Below are positions 1 to 9,619 of a stretch of DNA of 64,000 nt, piece after piece. A model generated the notes under the pieces. The model saw only the letters and a program-made list of their open reading frames with translations. It was not told the origin of the DNA and searched no databases. The stretch comes from Opitutus sp. ER46 (GTDB taxonomy: Bacteria; Verrucomicrobiota; Verrucomicrobiia; Opitutales; Opitutaceae). Both the position numbers and the translations under genes were made by a program. Location: positions 124,001 through 188,000 of the forward strand of contig NZ_QAYX01000024.1 in the NCBI RefSeq assembly GCF_003054705.1, read 5' to 3'. Each line of letters opens with the position of its first letter. The first letter of the stretch is position 1.

Positions 1-639
1 GCTTTCCTTCACGGGCACGAATGCCGCGCCCTGCCACACGTGGATCGTGTTGATGACCTCGCGCGAGCGGTGCTGCACCTTCACCGGCCGCACATAGAGC
101 CGCTCGTCCAGCCGGAAGACATCCAGCATGAACTGCGTCGTCGCGCGCACCGACTCGATCGCGTAGCTCGAGTGGCGGTCTTGCAGTAGTCCAAAATACG
201 CCACCGTCTCGAGCTCGCGGAGACGCGGGCACGTGAGGCTGAAGAAATTGCCCAGGCTCTGGTCGGACCACCACGCGTCCGCCAGGTGCGTGAGGCAGTC
301 GAACACGTACAGCGCGCCGCGCCCGGCCTCCTCGATCACCGCGTGCACCTGGCGCACGAACGACTCGAAGCCCGTGGTGCAATCCAGCGTGTGAATCTCC
401 GCGCCCGAGTCCGCGGTGAGCAGCGGCGCGTGACGGGCAAAACGGAGGTACACCAAGTGGCGGCCGGCTGCCTTGGCCGCGGCGGCGAAGGGCGCGATCA
501 GGTCGGGGTAGGCGTCGATCGAGTCGACCTGCCAGACGATGTTGTCCCCCGGCTCGATGCCATGGAGCACCCGGTCGAGGCCGGGGAGTCCGGTGGTGAC
601 CGGCGGGAGGGCGTGGGTGTGCTTGGGCCGGGTGGACAT
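1..639 (-). CDS. Partial PEP/pyruvate-binding (PPDK/PEP synthase-type) protein, N-terminal region
   Basis: The frame is open from an ATG at 639 down to the window edge (213 codons, no stop), so the C-terminus is missing. The N-terminus reads TGLPGLDRVLHGIEPGDNIV and continues with alternating strands and helices like a RecA/KaiC-type ATPase fold, but the Walker A lysine-threonine pair is not evident. This kind of N-terminal domain is known in front of PEP/pyruvate-binding (PPDK-like) domains in several environmental bacteria. The dikinase part would lie outside the window, so that assignment is from memory of the architecture and unproven here. The leader upstream of the ATG is C-rich with no Shine-Dalgarno sequence. 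Alternative: a stand-alone KaiC-like protein. Confidence 0.6.
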   Translation of the reverse strand, partial: MSTRPKHTHALPPVTTGLPGLDRVLHGIEPGDNIVWQVDSIDAYPDLIAPFAAAAKAAGRHLVYLRFARHAPLLTADSGAEIHTLDCTTGFESFVRQVHAVIEEAGRGALYVFDCLTHLADAWWSDQSLGNFFSLTCPRLRELETVAYFGLLQDRHSSYAIESVRATTQFMLDVFRLDERLYVRPVKVQHRSREVINTIHVWQGAAFVPVKES

Positions 640-764
640 AACGGGGGGACGGGGTGGTCCGGAGGTGGTGATGAAGACAAAATCGCCGGCCGGGCGCGAG
701 CGCGCGCTCCGGCCGGCGAAGGGGGAACGGGCTCCGCGCGGGGCGGGACCCGGAGGCAGGGACC

Positions 765-2632
<1,868 letters not shown>

Positions 2633-3340
2633 ATGCGTGCCCCTCAACTCCTCCTGCTGTCGCTCGCGGCGGCGTTCCTGTGTTCCATTCCTGCCGCGCT
2701 CGCGGCGGAGTCAGCGGCCGCCCTCGCGGGTCCGGCGCCGACGCTCGCCGTGATTCCGGCGCCGCTGACGCTCGAGAACGCGGCGGTCGCATGGTCGGTC
2801 ATTGATGACCGCACGCTCGAACTCGTCGCGCCAAAGCACACCAACCTGTTCAACGCGCCGGACGGAAAGCTCATGCTCAAGGGCGCCCCGATGCTGCTGT
2901 TTCCCGCGGCGCCCGAGTTTCTGCTGACCGCGAGACTGTCCGCGCCGCTGACCTCGCGCTTCGATGTGGCCGCGCTCGTCGTGTACCAGGACGCCACGAC
3001 CTGGGTGAAGTTCTGCTACGAGAACTCCGCCACCCGGCAGCCGACTATCGTGAGCGTCGTGACGCGCGGATTGTCGGACGATTGCAACGCGCTGCCCGCC
3101 CCGGCGACGCACGCCTATCTGGCGGTTGCGCGAAAGGGCTCCGAGTTCTCGCTGCACTACTCGGAGGACGGGAAGAGCTGGGCGCTGATCCGGCACTTTG
3201 CGCTCGAGCTGAAGCCAGAGGCCCGCGTCGGCTTTGCCGCCCACGGCGCCGGCGCGACCGACCTCGCCGCGCGCTTTTCCGAAATTACCTACGCCCCCGT
3301 CGCCCCGAAAAACATGCGCCACCTGCAACTCGCGCCGTAA
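2633..3340 (+). CDS. Secreted DUF1349 (concanavalin-like) protein
   Basis: 235 aa from the ATG at 2633. An upstream in-frame ATG at 2561 would add 24 residues before a clear signal peptide (MRAPQLLLLSLAAAFLCSIP, cleavage near ALAAES), so the later start is preferred. The body (LTARLSAPLTSRFDVAALVV, then FCYENSATRQPTIVSVVTRG, then SLHYSEDGKSWALIRHF) matches the DUF1349 family, a concanavalin-like jelly roll found in secreted carbohydrate-associated proteins. No catalytic residues are assigned. It is probably exported and may bind glycan. It stands alone between gdhA and the convergent TrpB2 gene. Confidence 0.8.
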   Translation: MRAPQLLLLSLAAAFLCSIPAALAAESAAALAGPAPTLAVIPAPLTLENAAVAWSVIDDRTLELVAPKHTNLFNAPDGKLMLKGAPMLLFPAAPEFLLTARLSAPLTSRFDVAALVVYQDATTWVKFCYENSATRQPTIVSVVTRGLSDDCNALPAPATHAYLAVARKGSEFSLHYSEDGKSWALIRHFALELKPEARVGFAAHGAGATDLAARFSEITYAPVAPKNMRHLQLAP

Positions 3341-3420
3341 CCAGCGCACCCGCCAATGAACCCTCGATGCGCCGGGCACGAGGGCTGCAATTATTAAGTC
3401 CCCGTCAACAACGGCTAACG

Positions 3421-3460
3421 GGATAATGTCCAGATACTCGGAATAATGTCCGGATACTCG
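3421..3460. repeat. Tandem 20-bp direct repeat
   Basis: Two adjacent 20-base units, 3421-3440 and 3441-3460, differ at two positions and share ATAATGTCC and GATACTCG. They lie between the DUF1349 gene and the TrpB2 gene. They could be an operator pair or a remnant of an insertion-sequence end; no transposase is nearby. Confidence 0.7.
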
Positions 3461-3498
3461 CCGCCCCGAGATGCGCCTCGGGATGGCTCGACCTTTCT

Positions 3499-3518
3499 GT
3501 TTTCGCGAAAGCGAAAAC
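3499..3518 (-). terminator. Hairpin terminator of the TrpB2 gene
   Basis: 8-bp perfect stem GTTTTCGC/GCGAAAAC with a GAAA loop, starting four bases past the stop codon of the minus-strand TrpB2 gene. Similar TTTTCGC hairpins occur at 7225-7247 and 43345-43375. Confidence 0.75.
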
Positions 3519-3521
3519 GGC

Positions 3522-4841
3522 TCAGTCGTCGCTGCCGACGTCCTTCATGTGACCGGAGAGGTAGGAGTCGAAGGCGGCGAGATCGAGGAGACCGTTGCCG
3601 GTCAGGTTGAACATCAGGACCTTCTTCTTCCCTTCCTCGCGGCAGCGCTTCGCTTCGTCGATCAGGACGGCGAGCGCGTGCGAGGACTCGGGGGCGGGCA
3701 CGATGCCCTCGGTGCGGGCGAAGAGCACGGCAGACTCGAACACCTTCAGCTGCGGGCAGGCGACGGCCTCGATCAGGCCGAGCTTCCGGCAATGGCTCAC
3801 CATCGGCGCCATGCCGTGGTAGCGCAGGCCGCCCGCGTGGATGCTCGGCGGCATGAATTTGTGCCCGAGCGTGTACATCATCATCAGCGGCGTCAGCTCG
3901 GCCGTGTCGCCGAAGTCGTAGCGCAGCTCGCCCTGGGTGAGCGACGGACACGAGGCGGGCTCGACGGCGACGATGCGGTACTTTTTCCCGTGCTTCAGGT
4001 TTTGCTCGATGAACGGGAACGCGATGCCCGCGAAATTGCTGCCGCCGCCCGCGCAACCGTACACGATGTCTGGCTCCTCGCCCGCCAGCTCCATCTGCTT
4101 GATAGCCTCGATGCCGATCACCGATTGGTGGATGCACACATGATTCAGCACGCTGCCGAGCGCGTACTTGGTGTGCGGGTGCTTCACCGTGTCCTCCACC
4201 GCCTCACTGATCGCGATGCCAAGGCTGCCATTGCTCTGCGGGTCCTCGGCGAGGGCCTTGCGGCCAAACTCGGTCTCCATGCTCGGGCTCGCGTGGACCG
4301 TTGCGCCGTAGGTCTGCATGAGCAGCTTGCGGTACGGCTTCTGTTGATAGCTCACCTTCACCATGTACACCGTGCACTCGAGGCCGAAAACCTGGCAGGC
4401 CATGGCGAGCGACGAACCCCACTGGCCCGCGCCCGTCTCGGTCGCGAGACGCTTCGTGCCGGCCACCTTGTTGTAGTACGCCTGCGGAATTGCGGTGTTG
4501 GGCTTGTGGCTGCCCGCCGGACTCACGCCCTCATACTTGTAATAGATGTGCGCGGGCGTCTGCAGCGCCTTCTCGAGCCGGACGGCGCGCAGCAATGGCG
4601 TGGGCCGGTACAACGCGTACACGTCGCGGACTTCCTGCGGGATCTCGATGGAGCGCTCCGCGCTCATCTCCTGCGCGACGAGGTTGGCGGGGAAGATCGC
4701 CGTCATCAGGTCCGGCGTCACCGGCTGCCGCGTGCCCGGATGGAGCGGCGGGGGCAGCGGCTCCGAAAAGTCGGCGTTCAGGTTGTACCAGTGCGTCGGG
4801 ATATCAGCGGCCGTGAGGTTGAACTGAAGCGGAGTGCTCAT
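3522..4841 (-). CDS. TrpB2-type tryptophan synthase beta subunit-like PLP enzyme
   Basis: 439 aa PLP fold-type II enzyme joining indole and serine into tryptophan. Length and the N-terminal extension (TAADIPTHWYNLNADFSEPL) are typical of the TrpB2 class rather than canonical TrpB. The PLP lysine lies in AGSHKPNTA, the phosphate-binding loop is GCAGGGSNFAG, and LTGNGLLDL is near the C-terminus. The start at 4841 is chosen because the 26 residues before it in the open frame are not conserved-looking. The leader is pyrimidine-rich (CTTTCTTCCCCCCG) without a Shine-Dalgarno sequence. No trpA neighbour is present, in keeping with TrpB2 often acting alone for indole salvage. A hairpin terminator follows. 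Confidence 0.92.
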   Translation of the reverse strand: MSTPLQFNLTAADIPTHWYNLNADFSEPLPPPLHPGTRQPVTPDLMTAIFPANLVAQEMSAERSIEIPQEVRDVYALYRPTPLLRAVRLEKALQTPAHIYYKYEGVSPAGSHKPNTAIPQAYYNKVAGTKRLATETGAGQWGSSLAMACQVFGLECTVYMVKVSYQQKPYRKLLMQTYGATVHASPSMETEFGRKALAEDPQSNGSLGIAISEAVEDTVKHPHTKYALGSVLNHVCIHQSVIGIEAIKQMELAGEEPDIVYGCAGGGSNFAGIAFPFIEQNLKHGKKYRIVAVEPASCPSLTQGELRYDFGDTAELTPLMMMYTLGHKFMPPSIHAGGLRYHGMAPMVSHCRKLGLIEAVACPQLKVFESAVLFARTEGIVPAPESSHALAVLIDEAKRCREEGKKKVLMFNLTGNGLLDLAAFDSYLSGHMKDVGSDD

Positions 4842-4966
4842 TGAAGCGGGGGGAAGAAAGGGAGGGGTTAGCCCGGCGAAAAACCCGTCGACGCTGCACG
4901 AGCCGCGACGCGGCGTCACGAAAGTAGTGCGTCACCACGAGGCGGCCGGCTGGGCCGCCCGAAATT

Positions 4967-5057
4967 GTTCTCTTTCTCGTTCTCGTTCTCTCAATCCGGC
5001 GGCCCTGCGCCGAGCCGGGCGATGCGACCTCACGAGAACGAGAACGAGAACGAGAAC
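4967..5057. repeat. Inverted GAACGA-dialect repeat, left part of an element split by the group II intron
   Basis: A pyrimidine arm (4967-4992) and a purine arm (5033-5057, repeats of GAGAAC) form an imperfect inverted repeat around a 40-base spacer. The right side of the element resumes after the intron at 7046. The organisation matches the uninterrupted element at 25103-25250. Confidence 0.75.
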
Positions 5058-7045
5058 GTCGCGCCAGCTAGCAGGGCGTGAGGAAGACCAAACGAACACA
5101 AAAAAGAGAACGTTAGGAATGAAACATGCCGAAGATACCCTGCGGGTGAACGAATCCCGCCCCGGAAGGCTGGCTGCCGCCGGGAAGCGAACATTGCGTA
5201 GCGCGACCGAGAGGAGCGCACGAAGCGTATGGAGCGAGGACTGAAGCCACGTGACTGACCTCCGAAAGTTCCGAAGCCGTGGTCTCCCTGTTCGTTCTAG
5301 GGGGGACGAGACCGAAGCACCCGCAGTAAGTCGTGACCGGAAAGGCACGCCGGCCAGGGGTGTGGAGGCTGGCCGGAGGCTAAGAAGGTGGCAGAGGTTC
5401 GAGCGGGTATCCTGTGAAGCTGGGAGAGCCGCCAAACCGCTCTGGCAACAGGGCGACTGGACCGCGAGGGACAACCGAAGCGGGCTGGGGAGGTTGGGCG
5501 GCAGTCTTAGCGGCCCCATAGTAGCGTTGAAAGCAGGCGAACCTTGGACCGGAGGGAGCCTGTGAGTAGCGAAGGGGAAAGCCGCCGGGCAGAGGAAAGT
5601 GCTGAGGGCGCAAACGCCGGGGAGCAACCGCCCCGAGACAGCGTTTCCCAGCGTCAGCAGCACATAGCGAAGATGGCGCGCAAGTATGTCGGCAGTCCGA
5701 TCACCACGCTGAATCATCATCTTGATCAGCTGTGGCTGTACGAGGCGTACCGGCGAGTGCGACGGGACGGTGCCCCCGGGATCGATGGGCAGACGGTGGC
5801 GGACTATGGCCGCGACCTGGACGCAAACCTGAAGGACCTATGGGAGCGGGTACATAGTGGCCGCTACCGGGCGCCTTTGGTGAAGCGGGTGCACATCCCC
5901 AAGAACGAAACGGAAACGCGTCCCATTGGGATACCGACCGTGGAGAACAGGGTGCTGGAACGAGCGGTGCAGATGCTGCTGGAGCCGATCTATGAAGTGG
6001 ACTTCCTGGATTGCTCCTACGGCTTCCGCCCCGGGCGCTCACCGCACGACGCGTTGGCCGCAGTGCGAGAGATCGTGATGCGGATGGACGGTGGTTGGGT
6101 GGTGGACGTGGATGTGAAGCAGTATTTCGACACGATCCCGCACCAGCAACTGCGAGACATCGTGAGCCGACGGATACGTGACGGAGTGATTGAACGGCTG
6201 ATTGCCAAGTGGCTGAAGGCCGGCGTCTGGGAAGACGGGCAGGTGAGCTACCCAGAGGCAGGAACACCGCAAGGCGGGGTGATCTCACCCTTGCTGAGCA
6301 ACATCTACCTGCACGAGGTGTTGGATCGCTGGTTCATGGAAACGATCAGGCCAAAGTTGCAGGGTAAGGCGGAGCTGATCCGCTTTGCCGACGACTTTAT
6401 CGTGATCTGCGAGCGCCAGGACGAAGCCCTTGCCCTGGTGGCAGAGCTGCGCACCCGGTTCACCGCTCATGGGCTGACCATCCATCCGGAGAAGACCCGC
6501 GTGGTGGACTTCCGGCATCCGTGGAAAAGCGGCCAGGTCCCGCAGACCTTCGACTTCCTGGGCTTCACCCACTACTGGGGGAAGACGCAGCGGGGCGGGT
6601 ATGCGGTGACGCGCCAGACCCGAGGCAAGAAGCTGCACGCGGTGCTGAGCCGAATCCGCGCCTGGTGCAAAGCGCATCGGCACGACCGGCTCAGCGACCA
6701 GCACCGTGAACTCAGCGCGCAAGTGCGCGGGCATTACCAATACTACGGTATCCGCGGAAACTACCGCATGCTCCAGCGCTTCCGCCACGAGGTCGAACGG
6801 GGCTGGGCGTACTGGCTGATGCGCCGCTCGCGGGAGCGGCGCGGTCCCGCGGCGATCTGGCGGCTGCTCCAAGGTCACTTGGCGCTGCCGTCCGCTCATA
6901 TCGTCCACGGCGCCACCCTCGAACCTGGATGCCTGTCACTCTAGCGTAGCGAACTCCTCTGCTTGAAGAACCGGATGCGTTAATTGCGCTCGTCCGGGTC
7001 TGTGGGGGCGTCGGCGGCCATACCGCCGGCGCTACCCGGAAGAAC
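5058..7045 (+). mobile_element. Group II intron with reverse transcriptase ORF
   Basis: A ribozyme domain I-like leader of about 500 bases precedes the maturase ORF. After it, 6970-7003 is a domain V-like hairpin (CCGGATGCGTTAATTGCGC, closing GTCCGG), and 7005-7036 a domain VI-like hairpin with an unpaired A in GCGCTACCC. Boundaries are inferred by comparison with the related repeat at 25.1 kb: joining 5057 to 7046 restores GAGAACGAG. In support, TTCGTTCT at 5291-5298, in a hairpin loop, can pair with AGAAC (5053-5057) plus GA (7046-7047), as expected for EBS1/delta. The 5' end would read GTCGCG rather than the usual GTGYG, so it could be off by some bases. Confidence 0.75.
5562..6944 (+). 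CDS. ltrA: Group II intron-encoded reverse transcriptase/maturase
   Basis: About 460 aa. Reverse-transcriptase blocks are in order: TRPIGIPTVENRVLERAVQ, FLDCSYGFRPGRSPHDAL, VVDVDVKQYFDTIPH, GTPQGGVISPLLSNIYLHEV, then the catalytic RFADDF and the later TFDFLGFTHY. A maturase (X)/GIIM-like C-terminus follows (VRGHYQYYGIRGNYRMLQRF). No HNH endonuclease domain is visible. The open frame starts at a TTG at 5544, but GTG at 5562 is preceded by GGAGGGAG, the clearest Shine-Dalgarno sequence noticed in the window. The protein would splice the intron RNA and reverse transcribe it during retrohoming. The ORF is complete and may be functional. Confidence 0.93.
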   Translation: MSSEGESRRAEESAEGANAGEQPPRDSVSQRQQHIAKMARKYVGSPITTLNHHLDQLWLYEAYRRVRRDGAPGIDGQTVADYGRDLDANLKDLWERVHSGRYRAPLVKRVHIPKNETETRPIGIPTVENRVLERAVQMLLEPIYEVDFLDCSYGFRPGRSPHDALAAVREIVMRMDGGWVVDVDVKQYFDTIPHQQLRDIVSRRIRDGVIERLIAKWLKAGVWEDGQVSYPEAGTPQGGVISPLLSNIYLHEVLDRWFMETIRPKLQGKAELIRFADDFIVICERQDEALALVAELRTRFTAHGLTIHPEKTRVVDFRHPWKSGQVPQTFDFLGFTHYWGKTQRGGYAVTRQTRGKKLHAVLSRIRAWCKAHRHDRLSDQHRELSAQVRGHYQYYGIRGNYRMLQRFRHEVERGWAYWLMRRSRERRGPAAIWRLLQGHLALPSAHIVHGATLEPGCLSL

Positions 7046-7295
7046 GAGCTGCGGGGCGGCTACGATAGCTGCGTTCGACCCTCAATCCCTCAATCCCTCC
7101 AGGCAGGACACGGAGGCCACAGAGATCGGAGGAGGGGCACAGAGCGAAGGCCCGGCCGATTTTCCTCCGTGTCCTCTTCCGGCCTCGGTGCACTCTGTGA
7201 CGAGAACGAAGATTGTCCCCGCTTCAGTTTTCGCGGAGTGAAAACTGCCCTCAATCCCTTGAGAGAAAGAGGAAGAGTAAGAGGAAGAGAAAGAG
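7046..7295. repeat. Mosaic of intergenic short repeats downstream of the methyltransferase gene
   Basis: In order: the right part of the intron-split element with TACGATAGCTGCG (7061-7073); two CTCAATCC units (7079-7100); a 12-bp inverted pair AGGACACGGAGG (7105-7116) / CCTCCGTGTCCT (7164-7175), with a second pair CACAGAG/CTCTGTG further along; a hairpin (7225-7247); and a purine tract of GAAAGAG/GAGTAAG words (7261-7295) ending 8 bases from the stop of the minus-strand methyltransferase gene. No gene was found here. Confidence 0.75.
7225..7247 (-). terminator. Hairpin terminator candidate downstream of the methyltransferase gene
   Basis: 8-bp stem CAGTTTTC/GAAAACTG with a 7-base loop, 57 bases past the stop codon of the minus-strand methyltransferase gene. 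Confidence 0.55.
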
Positions 7296-7303
7296 ATCCC
7301 GGC

Positions 7304-8233
7304 TCAACCCTCCCAGCGGCCGTAGATGCCGCAGGGGAGGACCTTGCCGTCCTTCTGGATTGGCAGGCCGACTTCGCCGGAGCTGAGCTTGCCGCCGCGG
7401 TCGTGGAGGAGCTCGGCGAGCAGGTTCTCGACGACCGTCGGCGAGAGGCGGGCGGTGTAGGCGTTGATCAGGAAGAAGAGCGGGCGCTCGGACAGCAGCG
7501 CGCGGCATTCCACGAGCAGATTCCAAAGGTGCTCCTCGAGTTTCCAGAGTTCCCCGGTGCTGCCGCGGCCGTACGTCGGCGGGTCCATGATCACGGCGTC
7601 GTAACGGCGGCCGCGCTTCAGCTCCCGGCGGGCGAACTTGAGGCAGTCGTCGACGATGTAGCGGATCGGCGCAGCGGCCAGGCCGCTGAGCGCCGCGTTC
7701 TCGCGGCACCACTTCACCATGCCCTCGGCGGCGTCGACGTGGCACACGCTGGCGCCCGCCTTCGCGGCGGCGACGGTGGCGGCGCCGGTGTAACCGAAAA
7801 GATTGAGCACGTTGATCTCGCGGCCCTCCGCGCGCGCCGAGCGGATCAGCCGGCTGAACCAATCCCAGTTGACGGCCTGCTCCGGGAAGAGGCCGGTGTG
7901 TTTGAAGGACGTGGGCCGAATTTTCAGCGTGAGCCCGAGCGGGTCATACTTGATCTGCCAGGACTCGGGGAGCGGGCGGCGGAATTCCCATTTGCCGCCG
8001 CCGGTATCGGAACGGTGATAAAAGCCATCCCAGCCCTCCCAGCGCGCGGGGGTCGCGGCGCCGGTGCGGCTGCGCTCAGTGCCGCTGCGGGGCCAGATGA
8101 TCTGCGGATCGGGGCGCACGAGGTTGAAGCCGCCCCAGCGCTCCTGCTTCATGCCGTCGCCGCAGTCGACCAGTTGATAGTCCCGCCAGTGATCGGCGAG
8201 AAGGAGGCTGGGTCGGGAGGCGGGCGCGGCCAT
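7304..8233 (-). CDS. Class I SAM-dependent (RlmI-like) RNA methyltransferase
   Basis: 309 aa cytosolic methyltransferase of the COG1092 type (RlmI/RlmK-like). The SAM-binding segment is NVLNLFGYTGAATVAAAKAG followed by acidic VDAAEGMVKW. Motif IV is DAVIMDPPTYGRG, the [ND]PP[YF] signature of base methyltransferases. The C-terminal INAYTARLSP and SGEVGLPIQKDGKVLPCG segments fit the family. The N-terminal PUA domain of RlmI is absent, so this is a short form. The target is probably rRNA, but the base is not predictable. It is divergent from the DUF481 gene; its 3' end abuts a purine/pyrimidine repeat tract. Confidence 0.85.
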   Translation of the reverse strand: MAAPASRPSLLLADHWRDYQLVDCGDGMKQERWGGFNLVRPDPQIIWPRSGTERSRTGAATPARWEGWDGFYHRSDTGGGKWEFRRPLPESWQIKYDPLGLTLKIRPTSFKHTGLFPEQAVNWDWFSRLIRSARAEGREINVLNLFGYTGAATVAAAKAGASVCHVDAAEGMVKWCRENAALSGLAAAPIRYIVDDCLKFARRELKRGRRYDAVIMDPPTYGRGSTGELWKLEEHLWNLLVECRALLSERPLFFLINAYTARLSPTVVENLLAELLHDRGGKLSSGEVGLPIQKDGKVLPCGIYGRWEG

Positions 8234-8399
8234 GGTTCCGGGCAGGCAAGAGCCGCCGGGGGCGGCTGTCGAGCTGAGTTTGGGATGGCCGGGGCGGGCC
8301 GTTTTGGGTTATTGACCAGAGGTCACGAGGTTCTGAACGTTTCCCCCTGTATCCGGATAGGCGTTTCGGCGCAGCCGGGTGCCCCACCAAGAACACACC

Positions 8400-9431
8400 A
8401 TGAACTCCTCACTCGTTTCCCGCGTGCTCCTGTGCGCCGCCGCGCTCGCGGCCGGCCGGCTGGCTGCTGATACCATCGATACCCGCAACGGCGCCCATCT
8501 GGTCGGCAAGATCGTCAAGATCGACGCCGGCGAGATCACGATCGACACCGACTTCGCCGGCAAGGTGAAGGTGAAGCAGGCCGAAGTCGCCAGCTTCTCC
8601 ACCGAGGCGCCGATCGCGGTCCGGCTGGCCAGCGGCACCCGCTTCGACGGTCAGGTGACCGGCGCGACCGGCGGGACGCTCCAGATCACCGGCCCGGACG
8701 GCACCGTGAACACCACAGTGGCCAAGGTGGCTGCCAGTTGGGAGGCGGGCGGCGTCGACCCGGCGGTCGAGCAGCGCCACTGGGAATACGAGGCGTCGGT
8801 CGACGTCTCCGGCAAGACGGGTAACAAGGAGCAGCTTGGCACCGCCGGCGAGGCGCGCGCCCAGATGAAGACCTCGCGCGACACGTTGCAGTTCTACACC
8901 GCGTACAACCGGCAGATGAGCGACGGCGAGAAATCGGCCGACCAGTTCAAGGCCGGCACCGACTACCAGAACAACTTCGCCGGCAAGACCTCGTGGTACG
9001 TGCGCGACGAGGGTGGCTTTGACCGCGTGAAGGATATCGAGGTGTACAACATCGCCGCGGCCGGTCTGGGCGTCGATTTTGTGAAGAAGGCCAAGCACAC
9101 GCTGACGGCTCGAGGCGGTGTGTCGTTCCGCTTTGAGAACTACAAGAACCCGCTGACCGAGGACGTGAAGAGCCTCGGCTTGGACATCGGGCTGCTGAAT
9201 GAAATGGAGTTCGAGAGCTCGAAGCTCGTGACGCGCATCTCATTCGTGCCGTCGTTCGACGACTTCGCGAATTACAAGCTCGTCCACGAAAGCTACTATC
9301 AGATTCCGCTCGCCAGTCCGGCCTGGAAGCTCCGCCTCGGCGTGAGCAACGACTACACCTCCAAGCCCGGCGTCGGCGTCGAGAAACTGGATACCGCCTA
9401 CTTCACCCGCCTCGTGCTGAACTGGTACTGA
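8400..9431 (+). CDS. DUF481 family outer-membrane-type protein
   Basis: 343 aa from ATG 8400 (an upstream in-frame ATG at 8379 adds only seven residues). A signal peptide (MNSSLVSRVLLCAAALAAGR) is followed by a small beta-rich domain with repeated GxxxxGKIVKIDAGEITIDTDF and ASGTRFDGQVTGATGGTLQI units, then an amphipathic beta-strand region ending LDTAYFTRLVLNWY with a terminal aromatic, typical of outer-membrane beta-barrels. The C-terminal part fits DUF481 (putative salt-induced outer-membrane protein). Substrate is unknown. A strong hairpin terminator follows. Confidence 0.8.
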   Translation: MNSSLVSRVLLCAAALAAGRLAADTIDTRNGAHLVGKIVKIDAGEITIDTDFAGKVKVKQAEVASFSTEAPIAVRLASGTRFDGQVTGATGGTLQITGPDGTVNTTVAKVAASWEAGGVDPAVEQRHWEYEASVDVSGKTGNKEQLGTAGEARAQMKTSRDTLQFYTAYNRQMSDGEKSADQFKAGTDYQNNFAGKTSWYVRDEGGFDRVKDIEVYNIAAAGLGVDFVKKAKHTLTARGGVSFRFENYKNPLTEDVKSLGLDIGLLNEMEFESSKLVTRISFVPSFDDFANYKLVHESYYQIPLASPAWKLRLGVSNDYTSKPGVGVEKLDTAYFTRLVLNWY

Positions 9432-9472
9432 GATCGCCGGGACGCTTCCGCTTCGCCGCCGGGAGCAATGAC

Positions 9473-9507
9473 CGAGGGCCGACCACCGTGGAGGAGGTCG
9501 GCCCTCG
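9473..9507 (+). terminator. Terminator of the DUF481 gene
   Basis: 12-bp perfect stem CGAGGGCCGACC/GGTCGGCCCTCG with an 11-base loop, followed by TGCGTTTTCC. A GTG at 9488 that could start the next open frame lies inside this hairpin, arguing for a later start of that gene. Confidence 0.85.
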
Positions 9508-9619
9508 TGCGTTTTCCGGGCGCGGCGCCCCGAGCGGCCGGAGGAGTGGATGCCTATGCGCATGGCTACGCTGCTCTTGCCATCGGGCGGCGAGTGCGGT
9601 GGCGTTCGCGGCTCCCGCC

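Noticed and set aside
4967-5057. Possible CRISPR array or similar spaced repeat
   Set aside because: The repeats here and at the other tracts are contiguous short words without unique spacers of constant length, and no cas gene is present.
4932-5720. 262-codon minus-strand open frame across the intron leader
   Set aside because: Its C-terminal part is the translation of the GAACGA repeat (LVLVLVLV, REREREREQ), and the rest lies over ribozyme sequence.
9488-9619. Upstream start (GTG 9488) for the module 1 S9-like gene
   Set aside because: The codon lies inside the perfect terminator hairpin of the DUF481 gene, and the added residues precede the signal peptide.
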